A DNA stretch of 64,000 nt from NCBI RefSeq assembly GCF_001270495.1, contig NZ_LGUR01000218.1, positions 4,985 to 68,984 of the forward strand. The letters are read 5' to 3'. This document shows positions 17,785-26,396 of this stretch, in pieces. A model generated the notes under the pieces. The model was not told where the DNA came from and searched no databases. It worked only from the letters and a program-made list of their open reading frames with translations. The DNA is from Streptomyces viridochromogenes (lineage in GTDB: Bacteria; Actinomycetota; Actinomycetes; Streptomycetales; Streptomycetaceae). Within the stretch, counting starts at the first letter, position 1; every line of letters begins with the position of its first letter. Position numbers and translations under genes: made by a program.

Positions 17785-18690
17785 GTGTCGCAAGCGCAGA
17801 GCCCGCGTCCGTTCCGTTTCGGCGTCAACCTGATGACCTCCGCCCCGGCCGACGAGTGGCGGGCCAAGTGCCGCCGGGCCGAGGAACTCGGCTACGACGT
17901 GATCCTGGTCCCCGACCATCTGGGCATGCCCGCGCCGTTCCCGGCCCTCGTCGCGGCGGCCGAGGCGACGGAGCGGCCGCGGCTGGGCACCTTCGTACTC
18001 AACGCGGGCTTCTGGAACCCGGCGTTGCTCGCCCGCGAGGTCGCGACCACCGACGCCCTCACGGGCGGACGGCTCGAACTCGGCCTCGGCACCGGCTATG
18101 TGAAGGCCGAGCACGACACGGCGGGGCTGCCGTGGGGATCACCGGGTGAGCGCGTGGATCATCTGCGGCGCACGGTAGACGAGTTGGAGCGGCTGCTCGC
18201 CTTCGAGGAACACCAGCCGCAGCCGGTGCAGAAACCGCGTGTGCCGCTGCTCATCGGTGGAAACGGCGACCGGATGCTGCGCCTGACCGCCGAGCATGCC
18301 GACATCGCGGCCTTCACGGGCGCGCGCTCGACTCCTGGGAGCAGGACGGGACAACTGGAGCCGCTCACCGCCGAGGAACTCGACGAACGTGTCGCCAGAT
18401 ACGTGGGACTGGCGGAGGGCCGCAAGGAGCAGGCGGAATTGAACCTGCTCCTCCAGATGGTGATCGAGACCGACGATCGCGAGGCCGCCGTCCAGCCCTT
18501 CCTGGAACACCTTCCGCAGCTCACCGTGGACCAGATCCTGGAGCTGCCCATCAGCCTGATCGGCCCCCGGGAGGACATCACCGCCCAAGTGCTGGCGCTG
18601 CGCGAGCGGTACGGCTTCTCGTATCTGACCGTCCTGGAGCCGTACATGGAGGCGTTCGCCCCGGTGATGGCGCGGCTGCGCGGCGAGTAG
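17785..18690 (+). CDS. LLM-class (F420-type) flavin-dependent oxidoreductase
   Basis: 301 residues from GTG 17785, with GATGAGGAGA upstream. It has the luciferase-like TIM-barrel pattern: FRFGVNL at strand 1, AEELGYDVILVPDHLG, PRLGTFVLNAGFWNP, and GRLELGLGTGYVKAEHD. The last segment and VPLLIGGNGDRML are typical of F420-dependent members. Substrate and partner are unknown. It follows the ABC exporter after 55 bp and may be in the same transcript. Confidence 0.88.
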   Translation: MSQAQSPRPFRFGVNLMTSAPADEWRAKCRRAEELGYDVILVPDHLGMPAPFPALVAAAEATERPRLGTFVLNAGFWNPALLAREVATTDALTGGRLELGLGTGYVKAEHDTAGLPWGSPGERVDHLRRTVDELERLLAFEEHQPQPVQKPRVPLLIGGNGDRMLRLTAEHADIAAFTGARSTPGSRTGQLEPLTAEELDERVARYVGLAEGRKEQAELNLLLQMVIETDDREAAVQPFLEHLPQLTVDQILELPISLIGPREDITAQVLALRERYGFSYLTVLEPYMEAFAPVMARLRGE

Positions 18691-18746
18691 CCGTCCGGAT
18701 ACTGGAATGCCGCGTCCCGTTCGCTCGCCCGTGATGGGATCGCGGC

Positions 18747-19172
18747 ATGACTGATCCGCGGATACGGGCCGCGACGGCCGCCGACCTCGACACCGTGCTG
18801 GCCTTCTGGAAGACGGCCGCCGAGGGCACGAGCATCAGCGACGACCGGGACGGCGTGGAGCGGCTGGTCGCCCGCGATCCCGAGGCGCTGATCCTGGCGG
18901 AGCTGGGCGGCGAACTGGTCGGCACGGTGATCGCGGGCTTCGACGGCTGGCGCTGCCATCTGTACCGGCTGGCGGTGCATCCGGAGCACCGCCGCCGGGG
19001 CATCGGCTCGGCGCTGCTGACCGCCGCGGAGGAGAGGTTCGTACGGCTCGGCGGGCGCCGCGGTGACGCGATGGTGCTCCAGCGCAACGAGACCGCGCAC
19101 CATGCCTGGCGTGCGGCCGGGTACACGCCCGAGGAACAGTGGCGGCGGTGGGTGAAGCACCTGACCGACTGA
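18747..19172 (+). CDS. GNAT-family N-acetyltransferase
   Basis: 141 residues, a single GNAT domain. The acetyl-CoA-binding motif A reads LAVHPEHRRRGIGSALL, followed by NETAHHAWRAAGYTPEEQW. N-terminal IRAATAADLDTVLAFWKTAAEG matches strand 1 and helix 1. The substrate is unknown. It resembles RimI-type and small-molecule acetyltransferases of similar length. It starts 56 bp after the LLM oxidoreductase. Confidence 0.9.
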   Translation: MTDPRIRAATAADLDTVLAFWKTAAEGTSISDDRDGVERLVARDPEALILAELGGELVGTVIAGFDGWRCHLYRLAVHPEHRRRGIGSALLTAAEERFVRLGGRRGDAMVLQRNETAHHAWRAAGYTPEEQWRRWVKHLTD

Positions 19173-19183
19173 GCCGGGCCCGA

Positions 19184-19241
19184 CCGTCGGGACGACCGGC
19201 TACAACGTCGGGACGACCGACCCCGATCGTCGGGACGAGGT
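19184..19241. repeat. Three short direct repeats CGTCGGGACGA
   Basis: CGTCGGGACGA occurs at 19185, 19206 and 19228, spaced 21-22 bp. The first two copies extend through CCG. They lie just after the GNAT stop and about 150 bp before the CNNM gene. The role is unknown; a regulator binding on one helix face is possible. Confidence 0.55.
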
Positions 19242-19382
19242 CCTTTGCCCACCCTTTACTATTGGTGGACCACTTCGGTCCTCCCCTGAAAGGTGTGAGC
19301 GTCCGCCCATGGGCGAGCCTCCCAGTACCCGACATCGCGCGATCCACCCCACCCTGTCCGACGATGGGACGGAGGTGACCCG

Positions 19383-20750
19383 ATGACCGAAGTGATCCTC
19401 CTGCTGGTGGCGATCCTGCTCTCGCTCGCCTGCGGTGCCTTCGTCGCGGCCGAGTTCTCACTGACCACGGTCGAGCGCAGCGAGCTGGAGCGGGCCGTCG
19501 AGCGCGGTGAGCGGGGCGCCTCGGGCGCCCTGAAGGCCGTACGGAATCTGACGTTCCAGCTCTCCGGCGCGCAGCTCGGCATCACCGTCACCAACCTGGT
19601 CGTCGGCATGCTCGCCGAGCCGTCGATCGCCAAGATGATCGCCGGCCCGCTGGAGTCGCTCGGCATCTCCAGCTCGGCGTCCGGTTCGATCGCGCTCGTG
19701 ATCGGTACGGCCCTGTCGACCATCGTCCTGATGGTCGTCGGCGAGCTGGTGCCCAAGAACTGGGCGATCTCCTCACCCCTGGCCGTGGCGAAGACGGTCG
19801 GGAACGCGCAGCGCTGGTTCAGCGCGGTCTTCCGCCCCTTCATCACCCACCTCAACAACACGGCGAACCGCGTCGTGCGCCGCTTCGGGGTGGAACCCAC
19901 CGAGGAGCTGGCCGCCGCGCGCGGCCCCCAGGAGCTGGCCGCCCTCGCCCGGCACTCCGCCCGGGAGGGCGCCCTGGAGGCGGACACCGCCGAGCTCTTC
20001 GTACGGACCCTGAACCTGGCCGATCTGACCGCGGAGAACGTCATGACCCCGCGGGTCCAGGTCATCGCCCTGGAGGCCCAGGCGACCTGCGAGGACGTGG
20101 CGAACGCGACCCGGGCGACCGGGCTGTCCCGGTTCCCCGTCTACCGCGGGAGCCTCGACTCGGTCGTGGGCACCGCGCACATCAAGGACATCCTGGCGGT
20201 GCCCGCCGGCCTCCGGCCCCGCGTCTCGGTCGCCGAACTGATGCGCGAGCCGCTCCTCGTCCCCGAGACGCTCACCGTCGACCGGCTCCTCGACCGGCTC
20301 TCCGGCAAGCGCACCATGGCCGTGATCATCGACGAGTACGGCGGCACGGCCGGGGTGGCGACGCTGGAGGACATCGTCGAGGAGGTCGTCGGCGAGGTAC
20401 GGGACGAGCACGACCCGCACGAGACGCCCGACCTCGCCCAGGCGGGCAGTGACGACGAGGGCCGGACGCTGTACTCGGCCGACGGCTCCGCGCGCGTGGA
20501 CCAGCTCGCGCGCGTGGATCTGCGGGCACCCGAGGGGCCCTACGAGACCCTGGCCGGTCTCGTCGCGGCGGAGCTCGGCCGTATCCCCGCCGTCGGTGAC
20601 CGCGTCGAGGTCGCCGGCTGGCGGCTCGACGTGGTGGACGCCACGGGCCGCAGGGCCGCCCGGGTCCTGCTGCACGCGCCACTCGACGACGCGACGGAGA
20701 CCGAGAAGCACGACAAGAACGAGAAGAACGAGAAGGAGACCGGGCGATGA
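19383..20750 (+). CDS. CNNM/CorC-family (DUF21-CBS) transporter, first of pair
   Basis: 455 residues. Residues 1-150 are a DUF21 membrane domain with four hydrophobic segments and the family GELVPKNWAI motif. Two CBS domains follow (VMTPRVQVIAL to AVIIDEYGGTAG) and a C-terminal CorC_HlyC domain. These proteins act in Mg2+/Co2+ export or homeostasis, although many are annotated as hemolysins. The last 20 residues are Lys-Glu-Asn rich. The stop overlaps the start of the second paralogue (ATGA), so the two are translated together and may form a heteromer. Confidence 0.9.
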   Translation: MTEVILLLVAILLSLACGAFVAAEFSLTTVERSELERAVERGERGASGALKAVRNLTFQLSGAQLGITVTNLVVGMLAEPSIAKMIAGPLESLGISSSASGSIALVIGTALSTIVLMVVGELVPKNWAISSPLAVAKTVGNAQRWFSAVFRPFITHLNNTANRVVRRFGVEPTEELAAARGPQELAALARHSAREGALEADTAELFVRTLNLADLTAENVMTPRVQVIALEAQATCEDVANATRATGLSRFPVYRGSLDSVVGTAHIKDILAVPAGLRPRVSVAELMREPLLVPETLTVDRLLDRLSGKRTMAVIIDEYGGTAGVATLEDIVEEVVGEVRDEHDPHETPDLAQAGSDDEGRTLYSADGSARVDQLARVDLRAPEGPYETLAGLVAAELGRIPAVGDRVEVAGWRLDVVDATGRRAARVLLHAPLDDATETEKHDKNEKNEKETGR

Positions 20751-21760
20751 CCGCCGTACAGCTGTTCATCGGCTTCCTGACGCTGGTCGTCAACGCCTTC
20801 TTCGTCGGCGCCGAGTTCGCGCTGATCTCCGTACGGCGCTCGCAGATCGAGCCGTACGCCGACCAGGGCGACCGGCGCGCCAAGAGCGTGCTGTGGGGTC
20901 TCCAGCACGTGTCCGCGCTGATGGCGGCCGCGCAGCTCGGCATCACGCTGTGCACGCTGGTGCTCGGCGTGGTCGCGGAACCCGCCATCGAGCATCTGCT
21001 GGAGCCGGTGTTCCACGCGGTGGGCGTGCCGGAGAGCGCCGGACACGTGGTCTCCTTCGTGATCGCGCTGACGCTGGCCACCTATCTGCACATGCTGCTC
21101 GGCGAGATGGTGCCGAAGAACATCGCGCTGGCCGAGCCGGTGCGCAGCGCCCTGATGCTCGGTCCGCCGCTGGTCACGCTGTCCCGGGCGCTACGGCCGG
21201 TGATCTTCACGATCAACGCCTTCGCCAACGCGCTGCTGAAGCTGCTGCGCGTCGAGACCAAGGACGAGGTCACGGCGACCTTCTCGGACGCCGAGCTGGC
21301 ACGCCTCGTGCGTGACTCCGGCGAGGCCGGCCTCATCGACGAACGCGCGCGGGAGCGGCTGCACGACGCCCTGGAACTGGGCCGCCGGCCCGTCCGTGAC
21401 GTGGTGCTCCCGCTGGAACGCGTCGTCTACGCGCGCGTGGGCGTCACGCCGGAGGAGCTGGAGGGCCTGTCGGCCGAGTCGGGCTTCTCCCGCTTCCCGG
21501 TCGTCGACTCGGGCCGCCGCATCGTCGGCTACCTGCATGTGAAGGACGCCCTGGACGCCTCCCCGCGGGACGTGCCGTTCGAGGTGCGCGACATGCGGCC
21601 CATCGCAAGCGTCCGGGAGAGCACGCCGCTGGACGACGTCCTCACGGCCATGCGTGGCAGCCGCACGCACCTGGCGGCCGTACTGGGCGGCGACGGGCGA
21701 CTGGCGGGGCTGGTGACAATGGAGGACGTGCTGCGGGAGCTGTTCGGACAGCGGGCCTGA
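20747..21760 (+). CDS. CNNM/CorC-family transporter, second of pair
   Basis: 337 residues; the start overlaps the previous stop by 4 bases. It has a DUF21 membrane domain with NAFFVGAEFALISVRR at the start and GEMVPKNIALAEP, then CBS repeats ending VTMEDVLRELFGQ. It lacks the C-terminal CorC_HlyC extension of its neighbour, so it is about 120 residues shorter. The paired arrangement is common in Streptomyces. Confidence 0.9.
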   Translation: MTAVQLFIGFLTLVVNAFFVGAEFALISVRRSQIEPYADQGDRRAKSVLWGLQHVSALMAAAQLGITLCTLVLGVVAEPAIEHLLEPVFHAVGVPESAGHVVSFVIALTLATYLHMLLGEMVPKNIALAEPVRSALMLGPPLVTLSRALRPVIFTINAFANALLKLLRVETKDEVTATFSDAELARLVRDSGEAGLIDERARERLHDALELGRRPVRDVVLPLERVVYARVGVTPEELEGLSAESGFSRFPVVDSGRRIVGYLHVKDALDASPRDVPFEVRDMRPIASVRESTPLDDVLTAMRGSRTHLAAVLGGDGRLAGLVTMEDVLRELFGQRA

Positions 21761-21868
21761 CGGCGGGGCAGCCGGAGGCCCGGCCCGGCAGCCGGATCCC
21801 GATGGCGACCGGGGCGACCGGGGCGACCGACCGATGGGTATGGTGCTCGGGCTACCATTTCTGTCGCC

Positions 21869-22651
21869 ATGCAGACGAACCCCACATACAGCAGCCTGGT
21901 CGCGGTCGGCGACTCCTTCACCGAGGGCATGTCGGACCTGCTCCCGGACGGTTCCTACCGGGGCTGGGCCGACCTCCTCGCCGGGCGGATGGCCGCCCAC
22001 GCTCCCGGCTTCCGGTACGCCAACCTCGCGGTGCGCGGGAAGCTGATCAGGCAGATCGTCGACGAGCAGGTCGACGTGGCGGCAGCCATGGGCGCCGATG
22101 TGATCACGCTGGTCGGCGGGCTCAACGACACCCTGCGGCCCAAGTGCGACATGGGGCGGGTGCGCGGACTCCTTGAGGAGGCCGTGGAAAAGCTCGCCCC
22201 GGCGTGCCGGCAGCTGGTGCTGATGCGCAGCCCGGGACGGCAGGGGCCGGTCCTGGAGCGCTTCCGGCCCCGCATGGAGGAGTTGTTCGTCTGCGTCGAG
22301 GAGCTGGCCGCTCGACACGGCGCGATCGTCGTCGACCTTTACGGCGCGCCGTCGCTCAGCGACCCCCGCCTGTGGGACGTGGACCGGCTGCACCTGACGG
22401 CCGAGGGTCATCGCCGGGTCGCGGAGGCGGTGTGGCAGACGCTCGGCTACGACCCCGAGGACACCGAGTGGCGCACCCCGATGCCGGCCACCCTGCCGCC
22501 GGGGTGGGCCGCACGGCGGGTCGCGGACGCCCGGTTCGCCCGGCAGTACCTGCTGCCGTGGATCGGGCGGCGGCTGACGGGCCGGTCGTCCGGCGACGGG
22601 CTACCGGCGAAGCGGCCGGAGCTGCTTCCGTACGAGGGGCCGGGGGCCTAG
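21869..22651 (+). CDS. SGNH/GDSL-family hydrolase
   Basis: 260 residues. Block I VAVGDSFTEGM carries the serine nucleophile, block II Gly is in NLAVRGK, block III is VGGLNDT with Asn, and block V is DVDRLHLTAEGH with Asp and His. No signal peptide is seen, so it is cytoplasmic. Such enzymes are esterases or acyl hydrolases; the substrate is unknown. A strong bidirectional hairpin follows. Confidence 0.92.
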   Translation: MQTNPTYSSLVAVGDSFTEGMSDLLPDGSYRGWADLLAGRMAAHAPGFRYANLAVRGKLIRQIVDEQVDVAAAMGADVITLVGGLNDTLRPKCDMGRVRGLLEEAVEKLAPACRQLVLMRSPGRQGPVLERFRPRMEELFVCVEELAARHGAIVVDLYGAPSLSDPRLWDVDRLHLTAEGHRRVAEAVWQTLGYDPEDTEWRTPMPATLPPGWAARRVADARFARQYLLPWIGRRLTGRSSGDGLPAKRPELLPYEGPGA

Positions 22652-22674
22652 ACCCACGGCGAGGGCGGAGACAG

Positions 22675-22704
22675 CAGGGTGCCGGACCGTGGCCCGGCAC
22701 CCTG
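22675..22704. terminator. Bidirectional terminator hairpin
   Basis: A perfect 11-bp stem, CAGGGTGCCGG paired with CCGGCACCCTG, has an 8-base loop. It lies between the SGNH hydrolase stop and the stop of the convergent repeat-protein gene at 22710, so it can serve both. Confidence 0.8.
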
Positions 22705-22709
22705 TGCGT

Positions 22710-23591
22710 TCACCGACGGGACGCGGCCCGGCTGCGCCGGTACATGACGGTTCCGGCGATCAGCAGCGCCCCACTGGCGGCGATGCCTCCGATGACGCTC
22801 TCAGTGCCGGTCTCGGGCATGTGGGGGTGCTCCGGCTTCGCCGGCGGCGTCTTGGACGGAGGGGGCGTGGGCTCGGGCTTGCTGGGCGGAGATGAGGGTT
22901 CGTGCTCCTCCTCGCCGTACCCGTACCCATAGCCGTCCGGCTCCTCGCCGTAGCCGTAGCTCGGCTTGTCGTCGCCGTAGCCGTAGCCGTGGTCCTTCGG
23001 CTTTTCCTCGCCGTAGCCGTAGCCGTGATCCTTCGGCTTCTCGTCACCGTAGCCGTAGCCATGGTCCTTCGGCTTTTCCTCGCCGTAGCCGTAGCCATGG
23101 TCCTTCGGCTTCTCGTCGCCATAGCCGTAGCCGTGATCCTTCGGCTTTTCCTGACCGTAGCCATGGTCATTCGACTTCTCGTGGCCGTAGCCCTGATCCT
23201 TCGGCTTCTCGGAACCGTAGCCGTCGTCCTTCGGCTGCTCGGTGCCATAGCCATAGCCGCTCGGCTTCTCAGAGCCGTAGCCGGTGTCGCCCCATCCAGA
23301 GGTGCTGTTTCCAGAATCGGGCTCCGACACATTCCACCCGCTGAACTTGTCGTTCAACTTGTCGAATCTGTTCTGCATCTCGCCGAAGTTGTCGTGCATC
23401 TTCTGGAGCTTCTCATCCAGCTCGTCCAGCCCGTCCGAGCCCCATGGATCCGTACGGCCCGGCAGGGCAGCGGCGGAGTTCACCACGGTCCCCTGCATAT
23501 GCGGGGCCGCGGTCGCACACGTGCCGTACAGAGAAAGGGCGCTTGTCGTGGCGGCGGCCACGATCAATCCCCTGGTCAGGGCTTGTCGCAT
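22710..23591 (-). CDS. Exported Gly-Tyr repeat protein with sortase-like C-terminus
   Basis: 293 residues from ATG 23591; the longer frame to 23639 lacks a ribosome binding site. A signal peptide (MRQALTRGLIVAAATTSALS) comes first. Next is a coiled-coil-like helix, DELDEKLQKMHDNFGEMQN. Residues about 95-230 are tandem repeats of type GYGYGDEKPKDH. A Pro-rich stretch of about 35 residues precedes the C-terminal signal MPETG, a hydrophobic helix and an Arg-rich tail. The MPETG signal resembles LPxTG, so covalent wall anchoring by a sortase is likely but not certain. The function is unknown; the repeats suggest a flexible surface or hydrated polymer. Confidence 0.8.
   Translation of the reverse strand: MRQALTRGLIVAAATTSALSLYGTCATAAPHMQGTVVNSAAALPGRTDPWGSDGLDELDEKLQKMHDNFGEMQNRFDKLNDKFSGWNVSEPDSGNSTSGWGDTGYGSEKPSGYGYGTEQPKDDGYGSEKPKDQGYGHEKSNDHGYGQEKPKDHGYGYGDEKPKDHGYGYGEEKPKDHGYGYGDEKPKDHGYGYGEEKPKDHGYGYGDDKPSYGYGEEPDGYGYGYGEEEHEPSSPPSKPEPTPPPSKTPPAKPEHPHMPETGTESVIGGIAASGALLIAGTVMYRRSRAASRR
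22960..23290. repeat. In-frame tandem repeats of 30 and 36 bp
   Basis: The repeats encode GYGYG-D/E-EKPKDH (12 residues, 36 bp) for about five units, then 10-residue versions such as GYGSEKPKDQ toward the N-terminus. DEKPKDH and EEKPKDH alternate, so a 72-bp higher-order unit is visible. Silent changes between units indicate repeated duplication rather than a recent single event. Confidence 0.8.
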
Positions 23592-23920
23592 TCTCGTTGT
23601 CTTTCTCTCGGGCGGAATGGGGAAACCGGCGTCGGTCATTGACTCGATCGTGCCGATTGCCAGGATTCGCGAGGTCGTCGCAGGAGCCGTGATGCCTCAC
23701 GTTCACACTCGCCACGACGTCCAGACTATGAACGAAATATGGAGGTCGGAGGAAGCCAGGACGCGTCGACGGCCGGGGAATTCACCCGATCGCCCGCCGA
23801 CACCGGCGTCACGGGCCCGAATCCTGACGAGAAGCCGATCCTGAGCGCCCCCTGACCTGGGCTGCTCCGGACCGCATGGGCGACCGGGGGCCGGCTGGAC
23901 GCCGGGTAAACTCCATACAC
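23592..23920. other. Divergent intergenic region before purB
   Basis: Holds the promoters of the Gly-Tyr repeat gene and of purB, with no gene. TAAACT at 23907-23912 could be a -10 element 8 bases before the purB GTG, which would make the transcript nearly leaderless. I see no good -35 element for it. Confidence 0.4.
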
Positions 23921-25363
23921 GTGACTTCTGCGCCCGCCAAGCCCCGCATCCCGAACGTCCTCGCCGGACGCTACGCCTCCACCGAGCTCGCCACGCTCTG
24001 GTCCCCCGAGCAGAAGGTGAAGTTGGAGCGGCAGCTCTGGCTCGCCGTGCTGCGGGCCCAGAAGGACCTCGGCATCGAGGTGCCGGAGGAGGCGCTCGCC
24101 GACTACGAGCGCGTCCTGGACACCGTCGACCTGGCCTCCATCGCGGAGCGCGAGAAGGTCACGCGGCACGATGTGAAGGCGCGGATCGAGGAGTTCAACG
24201 ACCTCGCCGGGCACGAGCACGTGCACAAGGGCATGACCTCCCGCGACCTCACGGAGAACGTCGAGCAGCTCCAGATCCGGCTCTCGCTGGAGCTGATCCG
24301 CGACCGTACGGTGGCCGTGCTGGCCCGTCTGGGCAAGCTGGCCGGCGAGTACGGCGAGCTGGTCATGGCCGGCCGCTCCCACAACGTCGCCGCGCAGGCC
24401 ACGACCCTGGGCAAGCGTTTCGCGACCGGCGCCGACGAACTGCTCGTCGCCTACGGCCGGGTCGAGGAGCTGCTGGGCCGCTACCCGCTGCGCGGCATCA
24501 AGGGCCCGGTCGGCACGGCACAGGACATGCTCGACCTGCTCGGCGGGGACGCGTCGAAGCTGGCGGACCTGGAGGACCGGATCGCCGGGCACCTCGGCTT
24601 CTCGCAGGCGTTCACCTCGGTCGGCCAGGTCTACCCGCGCTCGCTGGACTACGAGGTCGTCACCGCGCTGGTGCAGCTGGCCGCCGCGCCGTCCTCGCTG
24701 GCCAAGACGATCCGGCTGATGGCCGGGCACGAGCTGGTGACCGAGGGGTTCAAGCCGGGCCAGGTCGGCTCCTCCGCGATGCCGCACAAGATGAACACCC
24801 GCTCCTGCGAGCGCGTCAACGGCCTGATGGTCATCCTGCGGGGCTACGCCTCGATGACCGGCGAGCTGGCGGGCGACCAGTGGAACGAGGGCGACGTGTC
24901 CTGCTCGGTGGTGCGCCGGGTCGCGCTGCCGGACGCGTTCTTCGCGCTGGACGGCCTGCTGGAGACGTTCCTGACGGTGCTGGACGAGTTCGGCGCGTTC
25001 CCGGCGGTCGTGGCGCGTGAGCTGGACCGCTACCTCCCCTTCCTCGCCACCACCAAGGTGCTGATGGGCGCGGTGCGCGCGGGCGTGGGCCGTGAGGTCG
25101 CGCACGAAGCGATCAAGGAGAACGCCGTCGCCTCCGCGCTGGCGATGCGCGAGCAGGGCGCCGAGCGCAACGAGCTGCTCGACAAGCTGGCCGCCGACGG
25201 GCGCATCCCGCTCGACCGGGCCCAGCTGGATGCTCTGATGGCCGACAAGCTGTCCTTCACGGGCGCCGCGGCCGACCAGGTCGGCGTCGTCGTGGGCCGG
25301 GTCGAGGAGATCGTGAAGCAGCGCCCGGAGGCCGCCGGTTACACGCCGGGGGCCATCCTCTAG
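23921..25363 (+). CDS. purB: Adenylosuccinate lyase
   Basis: 480 residues from GTG 23921; in-frame codons before it fall in the promoter area. It is a fumarase/aspartase superfamily enzyme with signature GSSAMPHKMN near residue 286, the catalytic-base serine loop. EHVHKGMTSRDLTENV and GRSHNVAAQATTLGKRF are active-site regions. It cleaves SAICAR and adenylosuccinate in purine synthesis. The mug gene follows 13 bp later. Confidence 0.95.
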   Translation: MTSAPAKPRIPNVLAGRYASTELATLWSPEQKVKLERQLWLAVLRAQKDLGIEVPEEALADYERVLDTVDLASIAEREKVTRHDVKARIEEFNDLAGHEHVHKGMTSRDLTENVEQLQIRLSLELIRDRTVAVLARLGKLAGEYGELVMAGRSHNVAAQATTLGKRFATGADELLVAYGRVEELLGRYPLRGIKGPVGTAQDMLDLLGGDASKLADLEDRIAGHLGFSQAFTSVGQVYPRSLDYEVVTALVQLAAAPSSLAKTIRLMAGHELVTEGFKPGQVGSSAMPHKMNTRSCERVNGLMVILRGYASMTGELAGDQWNEGDVSCSVVRRVALPDAFFALDGLLETFLTVLDEFGAFPAVVARELDRYLPFLATTKVLMGAVRAGVGREVAHEAIKENAVASALAMREQGAERNELLDKLAADGRIPLDRAQLDALMADKLSFTGAAADQVGVVVGRVEEIVKQRPEAAGYTPGAIL

Positions 25364-25376
25364 CGCGCCGCACGGC

Positions 25377-25922
25377 ATGGCGCGCTTCACCGCCGAGCAG
25401 TTGGAGGCCGCCCGCGACCGTCTGGTGCCGGACGTCGTCGCGGACGGTCTCCATGTGCTGTTCTGCGGCATCAATCCCGGTCTGATGACGGCCGCGACCG
25501 GCCATCACTTCGCCCGCCCCGGCAACCGCTTCTGGCCGGTCCTGCACCTGTCCGGCTTCACCCCGAGGCTCTTGGAGCCTTCGGAGCAGGACGAGTTGCT
25601 GTCGTACGGCCTGGGCATCACGAACGTCGTGGCGCGGGCGACCGCACGTGCCGACGAGCTGAGTGCCGAGGAGTACCGCGAGGGCGGGCGGCTGCTGACG
25701 ACGAAGGTGGCCCGGCTGCGGCCGCGTTGGCTGGCCGTCGTCGGGGTCACCGCCTATCGGGCGGCGTTCGACGACCGCAAGGCCCGGGTGGGGCCGCAGG
25801 AGCGGACGATCGGGGACACGCGCGTGTGGGTGTTGCCGAATCCGAGCGGGCTCAACGCGCATTGGACGGCGGCGACGATGGCGGAGGAGTTCGGGCGGTT
25901 GCGGACGGCGGCCGAGGCCTGA
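25377..25922 (+). CDS. mug: G/U mismatch-specific DNA glycosylase
   Basis: 181 residues. Motif 1 FCGINPGLMTA and motif 2 VLPNPSGLNAHW are the two diagnostic Mug segments. RPGNRFWPVLHLSGF is the wedge region. The enzyme removes uracil and ethenocytosine from mismatched DNA. It starts 13 bp after purB, so it is probably co-transcribed. The length is normal for bacterial Mug. Confidence 0.93.
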   Translation: MARFTAEQLEAARDRLVPDVVADGLHVLFCGINPGLMTAATGHHFARPGNRFWPVLHLSGFTPRLLEPSEQDELLSYGLGITNVVARATARADELSAEEYREGGRLLTTKVARLRPRWLAVVGVTAYRAAFDDRKARVGPQERTIGDTRVWVLPNPSGLNAHWTAATMAEEFGRLRTAAEA

Positions 25923-25926
25923 CGGG

Positions 25927-26355
25927 TCACGGCGGGTCGATCTCCGTGACGACACCGAGCAGCTTCACGTCGTCGGCCTCGTCGCGGTCGGCGACAACGA
26001 CCGCGACCCACCGGCCCGTCCCTTCCGCTTCCCAGACGCAGGCCACGCGGGCGCGGGCGCTGAGCGAGGCCCAGGGCTCGGGTATCTCCTCCTGTGCGGT
26101 GCGCAGCGATACTGTCTGGAGGTTGTAGGGACCCGTCTCCCTCCAGCGGAACGCGAACTGCTCGTCCAGGGCGTCGCGGTACTTCTCGTACTGCTCCACC
26201 GTCGCCGCACGCGTCCCACAGTCGCCGTGGCTGCTCTCTAACACCACGATGTGGTAGCCGGGGCCGCTCATCTCTCCGTCCGACGAGGTGTATTCCGCCG
26301 CGAACGGGCGGAAGCACAACTCGTCGAGGAGAGCGATGTGCCGTGCGATGTTCAT
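25927..26355 (-). CDS. Hypothetical protein
   Basis: 142 residues from ATG 26355. The protein is acidic, with a mix of strands and helices, and I recognise no family. It contains GPGYHIVVLESSHGDCGT and VACVWEAEGTGRWVAVVVADRDEADDVK. There is no signal or membrane segment. High third-position GC supports coding. It is convergent with mug, 4 bp from its stop. A longer reading frame upstream is a shadow of the ABC permease. Confidence 0.6.
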   Translation of the reverse strand: MNIARHIALLDELCFRPFAAEYTSSDGEMSGPGYHIVVLESSHGDCGTRAATVEQYEKYRDALDEQFAFRWRETGPYNLQTVSLRTAQEEIPEPWASLSARARVACVWEAEGTGRWVAVVVADRDEADDVKLLGVVTEIDPP

Positions 26356-26396
26356 GCGTTCCAGTAAACCCGGCCCCACTGACAATTGGCGTGCCG

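Noticed and set aside
22902..23642. Plus-strand hydrophobic frame across the Gly-Tyr repeats (LLLAVAVA-like)
   Set aside because: It is the complement of the GYGYG codons, with no signal or ribosome binding site.
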